The notes below the pieces were generated by a model. It saw nothing but the letters and a program-made list of their open reading frames with translations. It searched no databases and was not told where the DNA came from. Both the position numbers and the translations under genes were made by a program. This document shows positions 1 to 10,285 of a DNA stretch of 64,000 nt, one piece after another (position 1 is the stretch's first letter; each line of letters begins with the position of its first letter). This DNA is from Bretschneidera sinensis (taxonomy: Eukaryota > Streptophyta > Magnoliopsida > Brassicales > Akaniaceae): NCBI GenBank assembly GCA_023935145.1, contig CM043699.1, positions 59,846,638 to 59,910,637 on the forward strand. The letters are read 5' to 3'.

Positions 1-575
1 CTTGCGATTTGATCAATTTGACTCTCTAGTGTGGCAATCGCTTGGGTGTTTTCTATTGTTGCACTCATCACTTCACTCATAGATTGGCTAGTCGCTTTCA
101 TGAAATCATTGAGAGCGTCCTCCAATGACTGTGAAACCGACACTGGCGCTTGAATCGGAGCTTGGTAAGCGGGTGATGGTGCTGGATAAGCTGAGTGACC
201 ATAATTTGGAATTGGTGGAGGAAATTCGGGAGTGTATTGATTGTGAGCATGGTAAGGGGCTCCTCCCTGATTCATCAGTTGGTTCTGCTCCCATGAAAAA
301 TTAGAGTGGTCCCACCACCCTGGATTGTATGTTTCGGAGCAAGATCCATTTGATTGCCAACAACAGTCATTGAAAGCATTCATTTGTTCCATAGGATACT
401 CGGCACAAGCCGGCATTGATGGGCAATTCTGTGCTAGATGCATGGGACTAGCACAGATGGAACAGCTTTCAACATTGAAAGTGTTGGCAGTATTGAGGGA
501 CGGGCCGGTCATTTTAATGAAATCCTTGAGGGCGTCCTCTAAAGACTGTGAAACCGGCGCTGGATTCATCCACAT
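1..575 (-). pseudogene. gag fragment with CCHC zinc knuckle (E0)
   Basis: An open frame on the minus strand runs from an ATG at 575-573 to the window edge without a stop. It has a zinc knuckle CSICASPMHLAQNC (CX2CX4HX4C), encoded near 465-420, followed by the YNPGWW...NFSW signature of Athila-type Gag and then a proline-rich tail. The nucleocapsid knuckle binds element RNA during particle assembly. The usual N-terminal Gag domain is missing: the frame starts only about 35 residues before the knuckle, so this is a truncated or rearranged gag. The peptide SQSLEDAL is encoded twice, near 555-520 and 138-105, suggesting an internal duplication or chimera. Confidence 0.75.
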
Positions 576-667
576 GATTTTTTTTTTTTTTTTTTTTAAT
601 AAAAAGATAACTAACTAGTAGAAAAATAAAATCATTTTAGACCAAAAACTTTCACAAACCAAACAAC

Positions 668-685
668 TCCCCGGCAACGGCGCCA
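668..685 (-). other. Primer-binding site, tRNA-Asp type (E0)
   Basis: The plus strand reads TCCCCGGCAACGGCGCCA, the exact 3' end of plant tRNA-Asp, so the minus strand is its complement. It lies 6 bp from the LTR end at 692 and fixes both the orientation of E0 and the identity of 692-1925 as the 5' LTR. Confidence 0.9.
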
Positions 686-1474
686 AAAACTTGTTGTGAG
701 TTTTAATTTACTCGCAAGCGCACGAGTCGTTTGCAATATAGCGTTGTGCAAGTGCGAGGTCGAATCCACAGGGAATTGCGTTGTGAAAATATAATTTTTA
801 ATCTAAATTAACTCTATCTTAACCTAGTTCCGAATTTTGAATGATAATTTGCAAAATAAATTAAAACTAAATTTAATTGATTTAAAATCTAATAATAAAA
901 AGCACTAAGGTTTCCGAATCCACCCCACCGAAGTTAAGCATACATGTTCTAAAAATATAGCCTATCAAAACATTCTATGAATCCAACTATAAGACAAAAA
1001 ACAAAGAATATCCCAACTAAACCAAAAGCACCCGATGTATCCGCTCTCAACAAATCACAAAGGGAATCCAATTTAATCGAAAAGCATTCAATGTATCCAT
1101 CAGATGAAACACAAAGAAAATCCAACAGACAATTTAAACTCAATCAATTATAAGATTAACTCAAATAATTGACAGAACATTTATACTAAAAAATTGTCAG
1201 ATTTGTACAAGCAAATCTGAACTACTACGCCAAACAACGGCGGGGCTTCATAACTATAAAACTATAATAACAAGTGCTAAACATTTAAACTAAAACAACT
1301 GAATATAAAGAAATAAATAAAAAACTTTACATGGGAGAAATTCCACTCGCTGACGGGCGGCGCTTCCCCTCGTGGTAGCAATGCCTTCGGGATCCACCAG
1401 AATGCTAGCGGACATCCACCGGTAAACACCAAAGTGGCTCAGGAATTGTACATTGGATTATGAAGCCAAATGGT

Positions 1475-1484
1475 GTTTATATAG
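1475..1484 (-). promoter_or_regulatory. TATA box of E0 LTR
   Basis: The minus strand reads CTATATAAAC. It lies about 55 bp downstream, in the sense of transcription, of the palindromic 14-mer cluster. This is where U3 of a plant LTR would place its core promoter. Inferred from position and sequence only. Confidence 0.6.
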
Positions 1485-1538
1485 GGGGAGACCCGGAGTA
1501 AAACAGGTTGCAGAAACGATGTGGGATACAGGCCCGTG

Positions 1539-1760
1539 TGCGCTCGATCGCAGTGTGGTGCGATCGATCGCAGGTACGATCGATCGCATGTCTTGTGCGC
1601 ACGATCTCATGTGCGCTCGATCGCATGTCTGCTACGATCGATCACAAATGCACTGAACTTCAATTATTTCGATGTGGGATGTTGACCATGCGCTCGTTCA
1701 AAGGCAGGTGCGCTCGAGCGCTGGTGCGCTCGATCGCATATCTGTTGCGATCGAGCGCAA
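1539..1760. repeat. Palindromic 14-mer cluster TGCGMTCGATCGCA in E0 U3
   Basis: About ten copies of a 14-mer, unevenly spaced over 220 bp. Clear ones are at 1539-1552, 1559-1572, 1575-1588, 1612-1625, 1725-1738 and 1747-1760; degenerate ones are near 1595, 1633, 1689 and 1710. The consensus TGCGATCGATCGCA is a perfect palindrome and rich in CpG. The same word recurs in the E1, E2 and LTR2 LTRs. Confidence 0.85.
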
Positions 1761-1925
1761 TGTCTCCAGAAGCTTCAAATCAACCTGAAATGCTGCACTT
1801 TCTCCACAAAGCTGTAAAAACACACAAAACACAAGAAAAACGTAAAATAAAGTAAAATAATACTAACTAAGAGCATAACAAGTATAAGTTAAGGGTCTAA
1901 AATATGCAATATTTAAGACTCATCA

Positions 1926-2089
1926 TTACATAAAATTTCTACTGCCTATCATCCTCAGACTAGTGGGCAAGTAGAGCTTTCTAATAGGGAGATTAAACAA
2001 ATTTTAGAAAAAACGGTTAACCTGGATCCCAAGGATTGGTCTTTGAGACTAGTTGATGCACTTTGGGCTAACCATACAGCTTATAAAAC
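1926..2089 (+). pseudogene. Integrase core fragment, C-terminal side (E1)
   Basis: Fifty-four open codons encoding [20 protein letters not shown] and onward to a WANHTAYKT motif. This is the integrase core around the catalytic Glu of the DDE triad (the E in GQVELSN). The upstream Asp residues are lost behind the E0 insertion. The frame ends inside an Thr codon at 2089, where E2 entered, and continues at 11629. The enzyme would have joined element cDNA to the host chromosome; here it is cut by two insertions. Confidence 0.85.
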
Positions 2090-3433
2090 TGTTGAACGAT
2101 TATCTACCTAAATAAATAAGCAAATAACCACACTCGTTTTACCTACAAGTGCACAACGTCTGTGGTAGCATAATGTGCAAGTGCGAGATCATTTCCACAG
2201 GGATTGGTGAATTTCTATCTAGAATTAGTTTCTTTAAGTTTTTTAAAAGAGAAATAACAGTTTGAGTGTGAGTGAATAACAATAATGAGAACATAGGGCT
2301 ATGATATCCACCACTAATTATACTTTCGCACTAACTAAGGTTTCAATACTCTAGCCTTATCATGAATATCTAATGGTTGCCAACCTAAGGGCTTGGTCTA
2401 CACCTTAGGCTATTAATCTCTCTATGCAACGAGTTAGGCATGGTGTATACTCTAACTCTTTTCTCTCTTAAGGGATTCAGCATGGTTGTATACTGAGTTT
2501 TTCTTTAAAAGAGCATGAGGGCTATGGAGATCGGCAACCACACGGGACCTAGGGCTTGGTCCGCTCTCGGATTCCCATGTTGATTAACCCAGGTATCCGG
2601 ATAAGATATCCCTTGTTACTAATGTCGAACCCAGGACTTGGTCATCCAAATTGATTCGACTAACCTATTCATGCCACATGTATACGTTGATCAGGCACAT
2701 ACATATGAGGAATATAGATATAAACAGGCATTAATCAAGTTAAACATTCTAACTAAGCTATAGCAAAGATAATCAATGAATATATATGTGGAAAAGCATA
2801 ACTAGGGCTTCAATCGAGCCCTATAAGCAAGTTAGTTATACATGCTTGTTAATCTAAACATATTCATAAAATAAAGGGGAAAGAGTAAACCCGAGAGAAG
2901 AGGCGTCAATTCTCTCCCAAAGCTTACAACTCCAAACTAAACAAAAGATAAAAGAAAGGATGTCTTCTTTGTGTGTTTTACAAGTGTATTTATAGGGGCT
3001 GAATAATCCAAGAAGGCTCATGAATTCCTAAACTTTCCTAAAACACAAAACTCTTTTATTTCCAAAACTGGTTCTGTTACTTTACTGTTCACGCCAGTAC
3101 AGATGCTCTCGATCGCACACGCGGTGCGCTCGATCGCAATTATGCGCTCGATCTGGCCTCTGCGCGTGATTGCTTCTGTGCTCGATCATCCGTGCGCGCA
3201 TGTGCTGTTGCACTCGATCGCATGCCTGGTGTGCTCAATCGCACTCCAGGCAGTAGCTTCTCCAGAATTTCCAGTTTTCTTCCTTTTAAGCTTCAAAATG
3301 CTTCTTTCTTCTCCAAAACCCTATAAAAGCATGTAAAACACAGAAATAAAGTAAAATGAACTAAATTAACATAAAATGAGACTCAAAAAATGTAAATGAA
3401 GGGGCTTAAATATGAATATTTAAGCACTTATCA
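2090..3433 (-). repeat. 3' LTR of E2
   Basis: 1,344 bp. The plus strand starts TGTTGAACGATTATC and ends AAGCACTTATCA. It is highly similar to 10286-11628 along its length. The purine-rich tract before its start on the minus strand (complement of 3434-3447, caccctcaaactt) is the expected polypurine tract. It contains a 14-mer cluster (3104-3243) and a minus-strand TATA-like CTATAAATAC at 2987-2996. Confidence 0.9.
3104..3243. repeat. Palindromic 14-mer cluster in E2 3' LTR U3
   Basis: About six copies of TGCGCTCGATCGCA or decayed forms: for example 3104-3117, one ending near 3138, and several with CpG-to-TpG or CpA changes such as TGCACTCGATCGCA and TGTGCTCAATCGCA. It lies about 110 bp upstream of the TATA-like box on the minus strand. 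Confidence 0.8.
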
Positions 3434-5047
3434 CACCCTCAAACTTACATATTTCTAGCCTCTTAGCAATAAAAACTGAAAACTAAATGAAGAACAAAAT
3501 CAAAGATAAATTCATTTCCATGATACTCAGAAATTTGGGTTGTGCATAAAACCATGATAACCGTTCATGAGTAAGCTTATAATAAAAACACATTTTTGGA
3601 TTGCAAAAAGACTTTCAAAAGCTTTATGTTACTTACCTAAGGTTGGCTTAAGGCATCGCAAGTTTGATTTATGTGTGATGAATTAGCACATATAAGATGC
3701 GGTTTTCACATAATTTTAGTGGATGGTGTCTCAGTGCCCAAACTTTTATCAAATTTCTTATCAAAGTGAACAAAATGGCATTATAAATGTTTTTTTTTTC
3801 TTTTCCTTTTATCATGCGATCTTTGCAATGTTGAGTTCCATCTAGCTTTCAATTTGACCATTGTAACGAGCGTTTGGCCAATGACTCCCAAACCAAATGG
3901 TTTTAGGGCATTAGGTGTAACGACACCCCTAAGGACTTACTAGCTTGAGTCAAAAAGGCTACGGAACTTAACAGGTTTTTAATGCTTCTTAATGAAACTC
4001 CCACCTTTTGACATGAACACTCAATGCTTACTGAGGCAAGAGGCCCAGTTACTCAGTGGAAAGTTGATTTTTGGAAGCTTTTTGATTTTCTTTTCGCATT
4101 ATGGATTTTTTTTTTCTTATGCCAAAGGGTTATTTTCAACAAGTTATCCGACTACAGTTTAGGTAATGGAAACATATACAAAAGAATTATATGTCATACC
4201 TCACACAAATGCGTGCTAAATGTGCTCGTGCAATTTTAAAGCAAACTTGTGAATTCTTAGGTGTTTTGAGGTAGTTACCTTAACTTTGTAAAATTCCTAA
4301 AACAATACTATGTGTTCTAGTTTGTAAGCTTACTAATGAAGCGTTATCAATTTTTTAAATCAACCAAAATTTTTGTTTACCAAAAGAACATGCTTTTATC
4401 TTCCTAAAAAAAAAACTGGGACTTAATGTGTGCATGTATTTCAAGTGTGTGTGTGATAGTATCTAGTATCTCCCACTACCCCCAAACTTAAAATACACAT
4501 TGTCCCCAATGCGTGTGTGGCATGGAAAGATCTTACCTGGGAGATGGAGAACTCGGTTGTTTGCTTGCTTGTCAACGCCCCCAAACTTGAATCAGATGCA
4601 CGCACTGAGTACCTGACACAGAAAAAATAAACGTTGTGCCGGAAAAAAAAAAATATAAACAATAGACATGTAAATATAACTATAACTAAAATAAAAGTAC
4701 TAAAATGAAAAAGATATGTCTGGGGTGCCTCCCATGAGCACTAAGTTTAACGTCTTCAGCCAGACGGAGTACCCTCTCTCTGCTGATCATCATGTGGTGC
4801 AGACTGTTTACTTAAGTAGTGGAGTTTAGCTTCTGGAGTAAATGCGCTCGATCGCAATGCATCAAGTAGTGACGTTATATGCAACAGAAACTGGGAATTC
4901 AAGTGGGTTAGGTGTCTGTGGATCAACTATATATTGGACAGTTTGAAGTGTCAAGTCCTCGTCCCGAAGAGGTATGGTGAGATCGAGGTATGGTTTGACT
5001 CGGTGTCCATTAACTGTAAATGTCTGATTGCTATTCCTTACGAGAAA
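3434..5047 (-). other. E2 non-coding 3' region
   Basis: Non-coding, AT-rich sequence between the polypurine tract and the LTR2 insertion. No real gene is seen. It holds a conserved stem-loop with a purine tract (4479-4516) and the 'cctcccatgagc...cttcagcc' block (about 4727-4763) also seen at about 8948 and 19170. A single 14-mer TGCGCTCGATCGCA lies at about 4847-4860. It is homologous in order and wording to 7653-8994. Confidence 0.7.
4479..4516 (-). other. Conserved stem-loop and purine tract (E2)
   Basis: An ACACATTG / CAATGCGTGT inverted repeat around a TCCC loop (4495-4516) lies next to cccccaaactt (a purine tract on the coding strand). The same arrangement occurs at 8708-8746, 12308-12343 and 18930-18969 in other elements. 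Confidence 0.65.
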
Positions 5048-5701
5048 TAGTAATCGTTTATTTACTTAAATAATCAGGCAAATAATCGTACTTATTTTAC
5101 TTGCAAGTGCATAAGGTCTGTGGTAGCATAGTGTGCAAGTGCGAGATCATTTCCACAGGGATTGGTGAATTTCTATTTAGAATTACTTTCACAATATAAA
5201 ACAAGATAAAGAAAATACGAGTTTGGATTGATAAGGATAAAACAAGAAACATGAAACAAGATAATGATAAAAGTGTAGGGCTTTGATATCCACCACTAAT
5301 TATGCTTTAACATAATAAAACAATATGCCAATGCTTTAGTTATACTCTGAATATTTAATGCTTGCCAACCTAAGGGCTTGGTCCACACTTTAGGCTATTG
5401 ATCTCCCTAAGCAACGAGTTAGGCATGGTGTATACTCTAACTATTTTCTCTCTTAAGGGATTCAATATGAGTGTATACTGAGTTGTTCCTTAAGAGAGCA
5501 TAAGAGCTGTGGAGATCGGCAACCACATGGGACCTAGGGGCTTGGTTCGCTCCCGGTTTTTTCGTGTTGATTAACCTGAGAATCTAGTGTGGATATCTCT
5601 TGTTACTAATGTCGAACGCAGGACTCAGTCATCCAAATTGATTCAACTAACTAATCCATACCACATGCATCAGTTGATCATACAAAGACATATGAGGAAT
5701 T

Positions 5702-6975
5702 TTGATAAGAACTCATAATGTCTATATGTTTGTTATATTTCCTCATGTTTTAATAGTTATAATTGCTTAAATCTTGGATTTTGATTATGTTTCGTATTTT
5801 GTAGAGTATATTGAGGAGTTAAATCAAATTGAATTCAAAATCAAGAGATTTGTGAAGATTGGACAGAAAGTGGAAGCTGCAGCGCCAGAAAGCTGAAGCT
5901 GCAGCGCTGAAATGGCGATAATTGTGAAAAAAGGACAGAAATCTGAAGCTGCAGCGCTAGAAAGCTGAAGTTGCAGCGCTAAAATGGTGATAATATGTGA
6001 AGATTGGGCAGCAACTTGGAGCTGCAGCGCCGGGAAGTTGGCGCTGCAGCGTCAGCTCGCGGGTTTTGAAAGTTATAAATAATAACCCTAGCTGAAAGAA
6101 AAAGGGATCTTGGATAGAAGGCGCGGCTGTTGAACAGAAAATTCCTCTTCTCTTTTCTTTAGGTTTTCTTTTAATTATGAGTAGCTAAATACTTTTCTTC
6201 TGGTTGAAGGATAATTGAAGTTTTGGTTCTTCAAGAATTGTGAGATCTAAATAATTTTCATTGCTCTTTTTATCTCTTCTCTATTTATGTATCTTCTGTG
6301 TTTATTAAAAATTATTGTCTTGGTTGATTGATGCAAAGGGCCTATTGTTCAATTATCAGGTCAATAAATTGCCATTTAGAACTTTAAATCCATAATTGCT
6401 TAATTGTTCTAATATTAGTGGTAAAATAACAAAGTTGATTATAGAGAGATTTTCGATTTATGTTATGGAGATATATAACCTAGTCTAAATGAATCGAGCT
6501 TGTGTATTTGTTGGCTAGAATTGGTAGTCTCTCTAATTATTAATGCTGTCGATAGAATAAATCCTAAGAGCTTGTTTAGGGTTGTTTATTAACAAGGGAA
6601 GTAATCAAAGAGCTTGTTTTGGTTATCGAGAAAATAAGGAGAGATAGGTTGTTATAGCTTGTTAACAACCATAACCAATTTAGTGAAGAATAGAAGATTT
6701 TATCCTTGTATCTGTGATCAATTCTCTGAACCAATTATGAAATTATACATTTGGTTGGATATTTGCCTGATATTGATTTCTCCTTAGTTTTTAGTTGATT
6801 ATAATTGCTTTCTCTTTTATTTCACTCCGAAATTTCAAACCCCCTTTTTCTTTGCTTTAATTTTCATTAAAATAAATCTACCCAATCCCTGTGGATACGA
6901 CCTTACTCATCACTGTCACAATTTGTATTTTTCGAGAGTGAGAATTTTATTATTTGTTGGATTCGACACCCATCA
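5702..6975 (+). repeat. Solo LTR inside LTR2
   Basis: 1,274 bp bounded by TGATAAGAACTC and ...GACACCCATCA, with a 4-5 bp duplication (aatt at 5698-5701 and 6976-6979). It interrupts an LTR2 block that is continuous in the E2 LTR at about 2717. There is no PBS, coding region or second LTR, so it is a solo LTR left by recombination. Plus orientation is shown by TATAAATA at 6073-6080 and the 'ccctgtggatacgacc' U5 word near 6888. U3 contains six GCTGCAGCGC-type words (5874-6052). Confidence 0.85.
5874..6052. repeat. GCTGCAGCGC word cluster in solo LTR U3
   Basis: Six near-identical words AGCTGCAGCGC(C/T) at about 5874, 5896, 5948, 5967, 6019 and 6040. Their core GCTGCAGC is a perfect palindrome. 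The cluster ends about 20 bp upstream of the TATA box, the same promoter position as the 14-mer clusters in the other LTRs. Confidence 0.85.
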
Positions 6976-7351
6976 AATTTAAATAAACACAGGTATTAAT
7001 CAAGTTAAACATCATCATATAACCATTGTAAAGGCACCAATATTGAAATATTAAATAAACATAATTAGGGCTTCAACTAAGCCCTTAACTAAATTTAAGT
7101 ACACATAATAAAAATAAAGGAAAGATGAAACCCGAGAGAGAAGTCGTCAATTCTCCTCCACAGTTTCCTTCTCCAAGTTAAAAGCAAAAGATCAAAGAAG
7201 AGATTCGATCCCCCTTTGTGTGTGCTTTACATGTGTATTTATAGTGCTTGAGTATTCCTAGCAGGCTCTGGAAACCCTAATTTCCAAAAACGCAAAATCT
7301 CTTTTATTTCCAAAACTGGTTCTGTCGTTTTACTGTTCACACCCGTACATG

Positions 7352-7463
7352 TGCACTCGATCGCATACGTCTTGCGCTCGATTGCATGTGCTGCGCTCGA
7401 TCCTTCTTGAGTGCGCACGATCGTATGTGCGCTCAATCGCATGCAGTAATGCGATCGATCGCA
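7352..7463. repeat. Palindromic 14-mer cluster in LTR2 U3
   Basis: Five or six copies or decayed copies of TGCGCTCGATCGCA (first 7352-7365, last TGCGATCGATCGCA at 7450-7463). The last copy is the fully palindromic form. It lies upstream, on the minus strand, of the TATA-like box near 7240. Confidence 0.8.
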
Positions 7464-7652
7464 CTTTGACCAGAAGCTGCTCCAGGATTTCCAGGCTTCT
7501 TCCTTTAAGTACCAAAAGTGCTTCTTTTTCCCCAAGACCCTATAAAAACATGTGAAACACACAAATGAAGTAAAATAGACTAAATTAACATAACTAAGGA
7601 CCTAACAAATGTAAATAAGGGGGCTTAAATATGAATATTTAAGCACCTATCA

Positions 7653-8994
7653 CACCTCCAAACTTATATATTGCTAGTCCCTTAGCAATACAAGATTAAA
7701 AAAAACTAAAGTGAAAAATAACAACATATAGATAGATCCACTGTTTATAGTGTTCACAAAAGTTTTAGGTCTTCACACAAAACTATGATGTGCATTCATG
7801 AGCAAGCTTAACAAATATAAACATATCTTTGGAATGAATAAGAGTTTTGAACGCAAATGACTTTTGTGAGGCAGTTTAAGACATCACAAGTTTGACTTTA
7901 GTGTGTGGTGAACTAGCACATAAAAGATTAGGTTTCCAAATAATTCTAATGTGTAGTGTTTCGATGACTCAAGATTCACCAAATCTCCTATTAGAATCAA
8001 TAAAGATGGCATAGATTTTCTTATTTTCTTTTATTTGTGAGATTTTTTTGCCAAGTTAGTTCCCTTAAGCTTTCTATTTGACTTATGTAACGAGCATTTA
8101 GCCAATGACTCCCAAACCAGATGGTTTTAGGGCATTAGGTGTAAAGATACCCCTAAGGACCTACTAATTTGAGTCAAAAGGCTACGAAACTAACTGGTCT
8201 CAATGCTACCAATCAGAATTTTCACCTTTTGACATGACTCTCACTGCTTACTGAGGCAAGAGGGCCAGTTACTCAGCGGAAAGTTCTTTTTAATAATCTT
8301 TATGAGCATTTTTCTTTTTGAGTAGTAACAATTTTTTTTTCTCTATTTTCTTATGCCAAAATGTTAATCTAATAGGTTATCTGGTTCACAGTCAAGCAAA
8401 AGAAATATACAAATCAAAATTACATGTCATACTCCACACAACTATGTGCTAATGTGCTCGTGATAGCTTAGGTCAAAATTGTGAATCCTTAAATGCCTAA
8501 AAGTAAGTGATCTATGTTCAAAACTTAATTATTGGCCTATATGTTCAAATTTTTAACCTCACTTATGAAGTCACATCATATTCTTTGTTTAGATCACCCA
8601 AATAGTTTTTTGAAACATAATGAACATGCATTTATCTACAAAAAAAACTGGGACTTAGTGTGTATGTGTTTCAAGTGCGTGTGTGATAGTATCTAGTATC
8701 TCCCACTACCCCCAAACTTAAAATACACAGTGTCCCCAATGTGTGTGGCATGGAAAGATCTGATATGGGGTATGGAGAACTAAGTTGCTTGCTTTGCTTA
8801 TGACACGCCCCCAAACTTGAACTGGATGCACGCACTGAGTACCTGAAAAATAAATGTTGTTCCGGAAAACAAGAAATATAAATACTAGATATGGAAATAT
8901 AAATATAAACAAAAGAAAAATACTAAAATGAAAAGGATAAGTCTGGGGTGCCTTCCATGAGCGCTAAGTTTAACGTCTTCAGCCGAACCAAGCC
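7653..8994 (-). other. Second copy of the E2-type 3' non-coding region
   Basis: Follows 3434-4763 in order: a polypurine tract complement at 7653, the 'ctagtcccttagcaata' block, a stem-loop and purine tract (8708-8746) and the 'catgagcgctaag' block near 8956. It then runs directly into pol-derived sequence at 8995. No gene is seen within it. Confidence 0.7.
8708..8746 (-). other. Conserved stem-loop and purine tract (E2b)
   Basis: An ACACAGTG / CAATGTGTGT inverted repeat around TCCC lies beside cccccaaactt. It matches the element at 4479-4516. Confidence 0.65.
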
Positions 8995-9937
8995 TTATTT
9001 TTCCCCAAAACTAAGATTTGTAGCAGCTAGCATATGAAGTGTCTTATTCTCTTCCATATAAGCATAAGGTAAGTACTTCGGCAATTGCTTCAACTCCAAA
9101 TTTGGTGCCTGGACAATAAAAGGGGAAAAAGTAGTATTAGTAGGCCCAAGAATTTCAAATGGATCGGTGTACTTACTTGGATGCTTTGGAGAGGCCTTAA
9201 GGAGGTGCACAGTTTTGATGATGTCATCAGTAACATCCTTAAACTCGGGCTCGATATCCGATCTTGTGACACTATAGGTAAGAGTAGTTTCTAATGGATC
9301 AACGTGATGGACCTGCAAGGCGTTCTCAACAACACCTGGAGTAGGTATTGTTTGGGCTGGAAATTCTTCCTCAACAAAACTTAGAGTATGTATTGTTTGG
9401 GCTGGAAATTCACCTTGCTTTCTTTCACTTAACTCCTTAACCAATTCCTCCATTTGAACCTCGAGTCTTTGAATAACTTGCTCATGTCTGGCAGTGGTTT
9501 GTTTTTGCTGATCTAGTGAAGTCATCAATGTTGTTATTAGTTGTTGTTGTTGAGTGGTTAATTGCTTTACAAGACTCTCTAGGTCACTATTTTCTGATTT
9601 CGGCACTGGTTGGGCTTGGTTGGAAGTTTCTTTGTTGTCCTTGAAGATTCAAAGCATTGTGATTATTGCTCCATGAGAGGTTAGGGTGGTGCTTCCATCC
9701 AGGATTGTAGGTATTTGTATATGCATTGTGCGGTCCCTCATAATTTGTTTGCTCTTGATCTACATATAAATATAAAGGGCAAGTTTCAGAAGTGTGATTA
9801 AAACGAGAACATATAGCACATACCTGAAGTGGTTTAGCTCGCGGACTAGGTGAGATGTTTTGAGTAGTCATGGTGTTTATAAGCATATCCAGCTTCCTCT
9901 CCATAGCATTTAGATAAGCATAACTAGCTTCCACCAT
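8995..9937 (-). pseudogene. gag remnant fused to the pre-RT segment (E2/E2b)
   Basis: Two overlapping minus-strand frames. The first (9937-9587) has a zinc knuckle CAICSRFNHTSETC (CX2CX4HX4C) and the Athila-type NPGWKHHPNLSW signature. A 1-base shift near 9600 moves to the second frame (9606-8995). That frame begins with a glutamine-rich coiled-coil-like stretch and ends in LKQLPKYLPYAYMEENKTLH, the segment that normally lies between protease and reverse transcriptase. The aspartic protease that should separate them is absent, and nothing of RT follows. This is therefore an internally deleted, frameshifted gag-pol relic. The N-terminal part of Gag is also missing upstream of 9937. Confidence 0.75.
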
Positions 9938-10021
9938 TGATGTTTCTTCTTCGAATGAATTAGTTGAAAAACTTCAGTGTAGCAGTTTCAGTACTGCTTC
10001 TCGGGCACTTTCTGGAGCTTT

Positions 10022-10105
10022 TGCGCTCGATCGCACCAAGAACAGCGATTGATCGCAAGCTACTGGGCTTGCGCTCGATCGCACAAAAGAGTGCACTCGA
10101 TCGCA
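10022..10105. repeat. 14-mer cluster in the leader of E2, outside the LTR
   Basis: Four words of the TGCGCTCGATCGCA type within 84 bp (10022-10035, a variant near 10048, one near 10071-10084, and TGCACTCGATCGCA at 10092-10105). They lie between the gag remnant and the PBS, in the transcribed leader rather than in U3. Confidence 0.8.
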
Positions 10106-10261
10106 ATGAGGACAGAAACTCCTCCCCTGCACACCTGAACAAAAACAGAAAACGAAAAGAAGGAATAAATCAGATTTTTGATAAAAATAAAAATAAAACG
10201 GAACAGAATAAAATAGAATAAAAAAATAACGAAAATAATTCCAAAAATAAATTTAGCACAA

Positions 10262-10279
10262 TCCCCGCCAACGGTGCCA
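10262..10279 (-). other. Primer-binding site, tRNA-Asp like (E2)
   Basis: The plus strand TCCCCGCCAACGGTGCCA differs from the tRNA-Asp 3' end by two bases. It lies 6 bp from the LTR start at 10286, as in E0 and E4, and gives E2 its minus orientation. Confidence 0.85.
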
Positions 10280-10285
10280 AAAACT

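Larger units (their letters stand above)
1..1925 (-). mobile_element. E0: Athila-like Gypsy element, 5' end only
   Basis: The 5' part of a minus-strand LTR retrotransposon that continues beyond the left edge. Reading leftwards on the minus strand the order is 5' LTR (1925 to 692), tRNA-Asp primer-binding site (685-668), leader, then a gag fragment (575 to 1). It sits inside the integrase gene of E1: the host reading frame resumes at 1926, and the first five host bases, ttaca (1926-1930), are the expected right-hand target duplication. The left copy is off-window. The LTR type and tRNA-Asp primer fit non-chromovirus plant Gypsy elements such as Athila; the assignment rests on gag style and PBS only. 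Confidence 0.85.
692..1925 (-). repeat. 5' LTR of E0
   Basis: A 1,234 bp LTR. On the minus strand it starts TGATGAGTCTTAAATATT at 1925 and ends ...CTCACAACA at 692, next to the PBS. U3 carries the 14-mer palindromic cluster (1539-1760) upstream of a TATA box (minus, 1475-1484). The U5 end has the 'ccctgtggattcgacc' word common to plant Gypsy LTRs (near 760-775). The partner 3' LTR is off-window. Confidence 0.85.
5048..7652 (-). repeat. LTR2: second, diverged E2-family LTR, split by a solo LTR
   Basis: About 1,331 bp once the solo LTR (5702-6975) is removed. It follows the E2 LTR block by block (start near 5048, end CACCTATCA at 7652), but with many substitutions and small indels. It carries its own 14-mer cluster (7352-7463) and a minus-strand TATA-like element (about 7236-7244). 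It is followed on the right by its own 3' untranslated region, so it is the 3' LTR of a second element (E2b) whose 5' half is missing or fused with E2. The start is approximate because the first bases have decayed. Confidence 0.75.
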
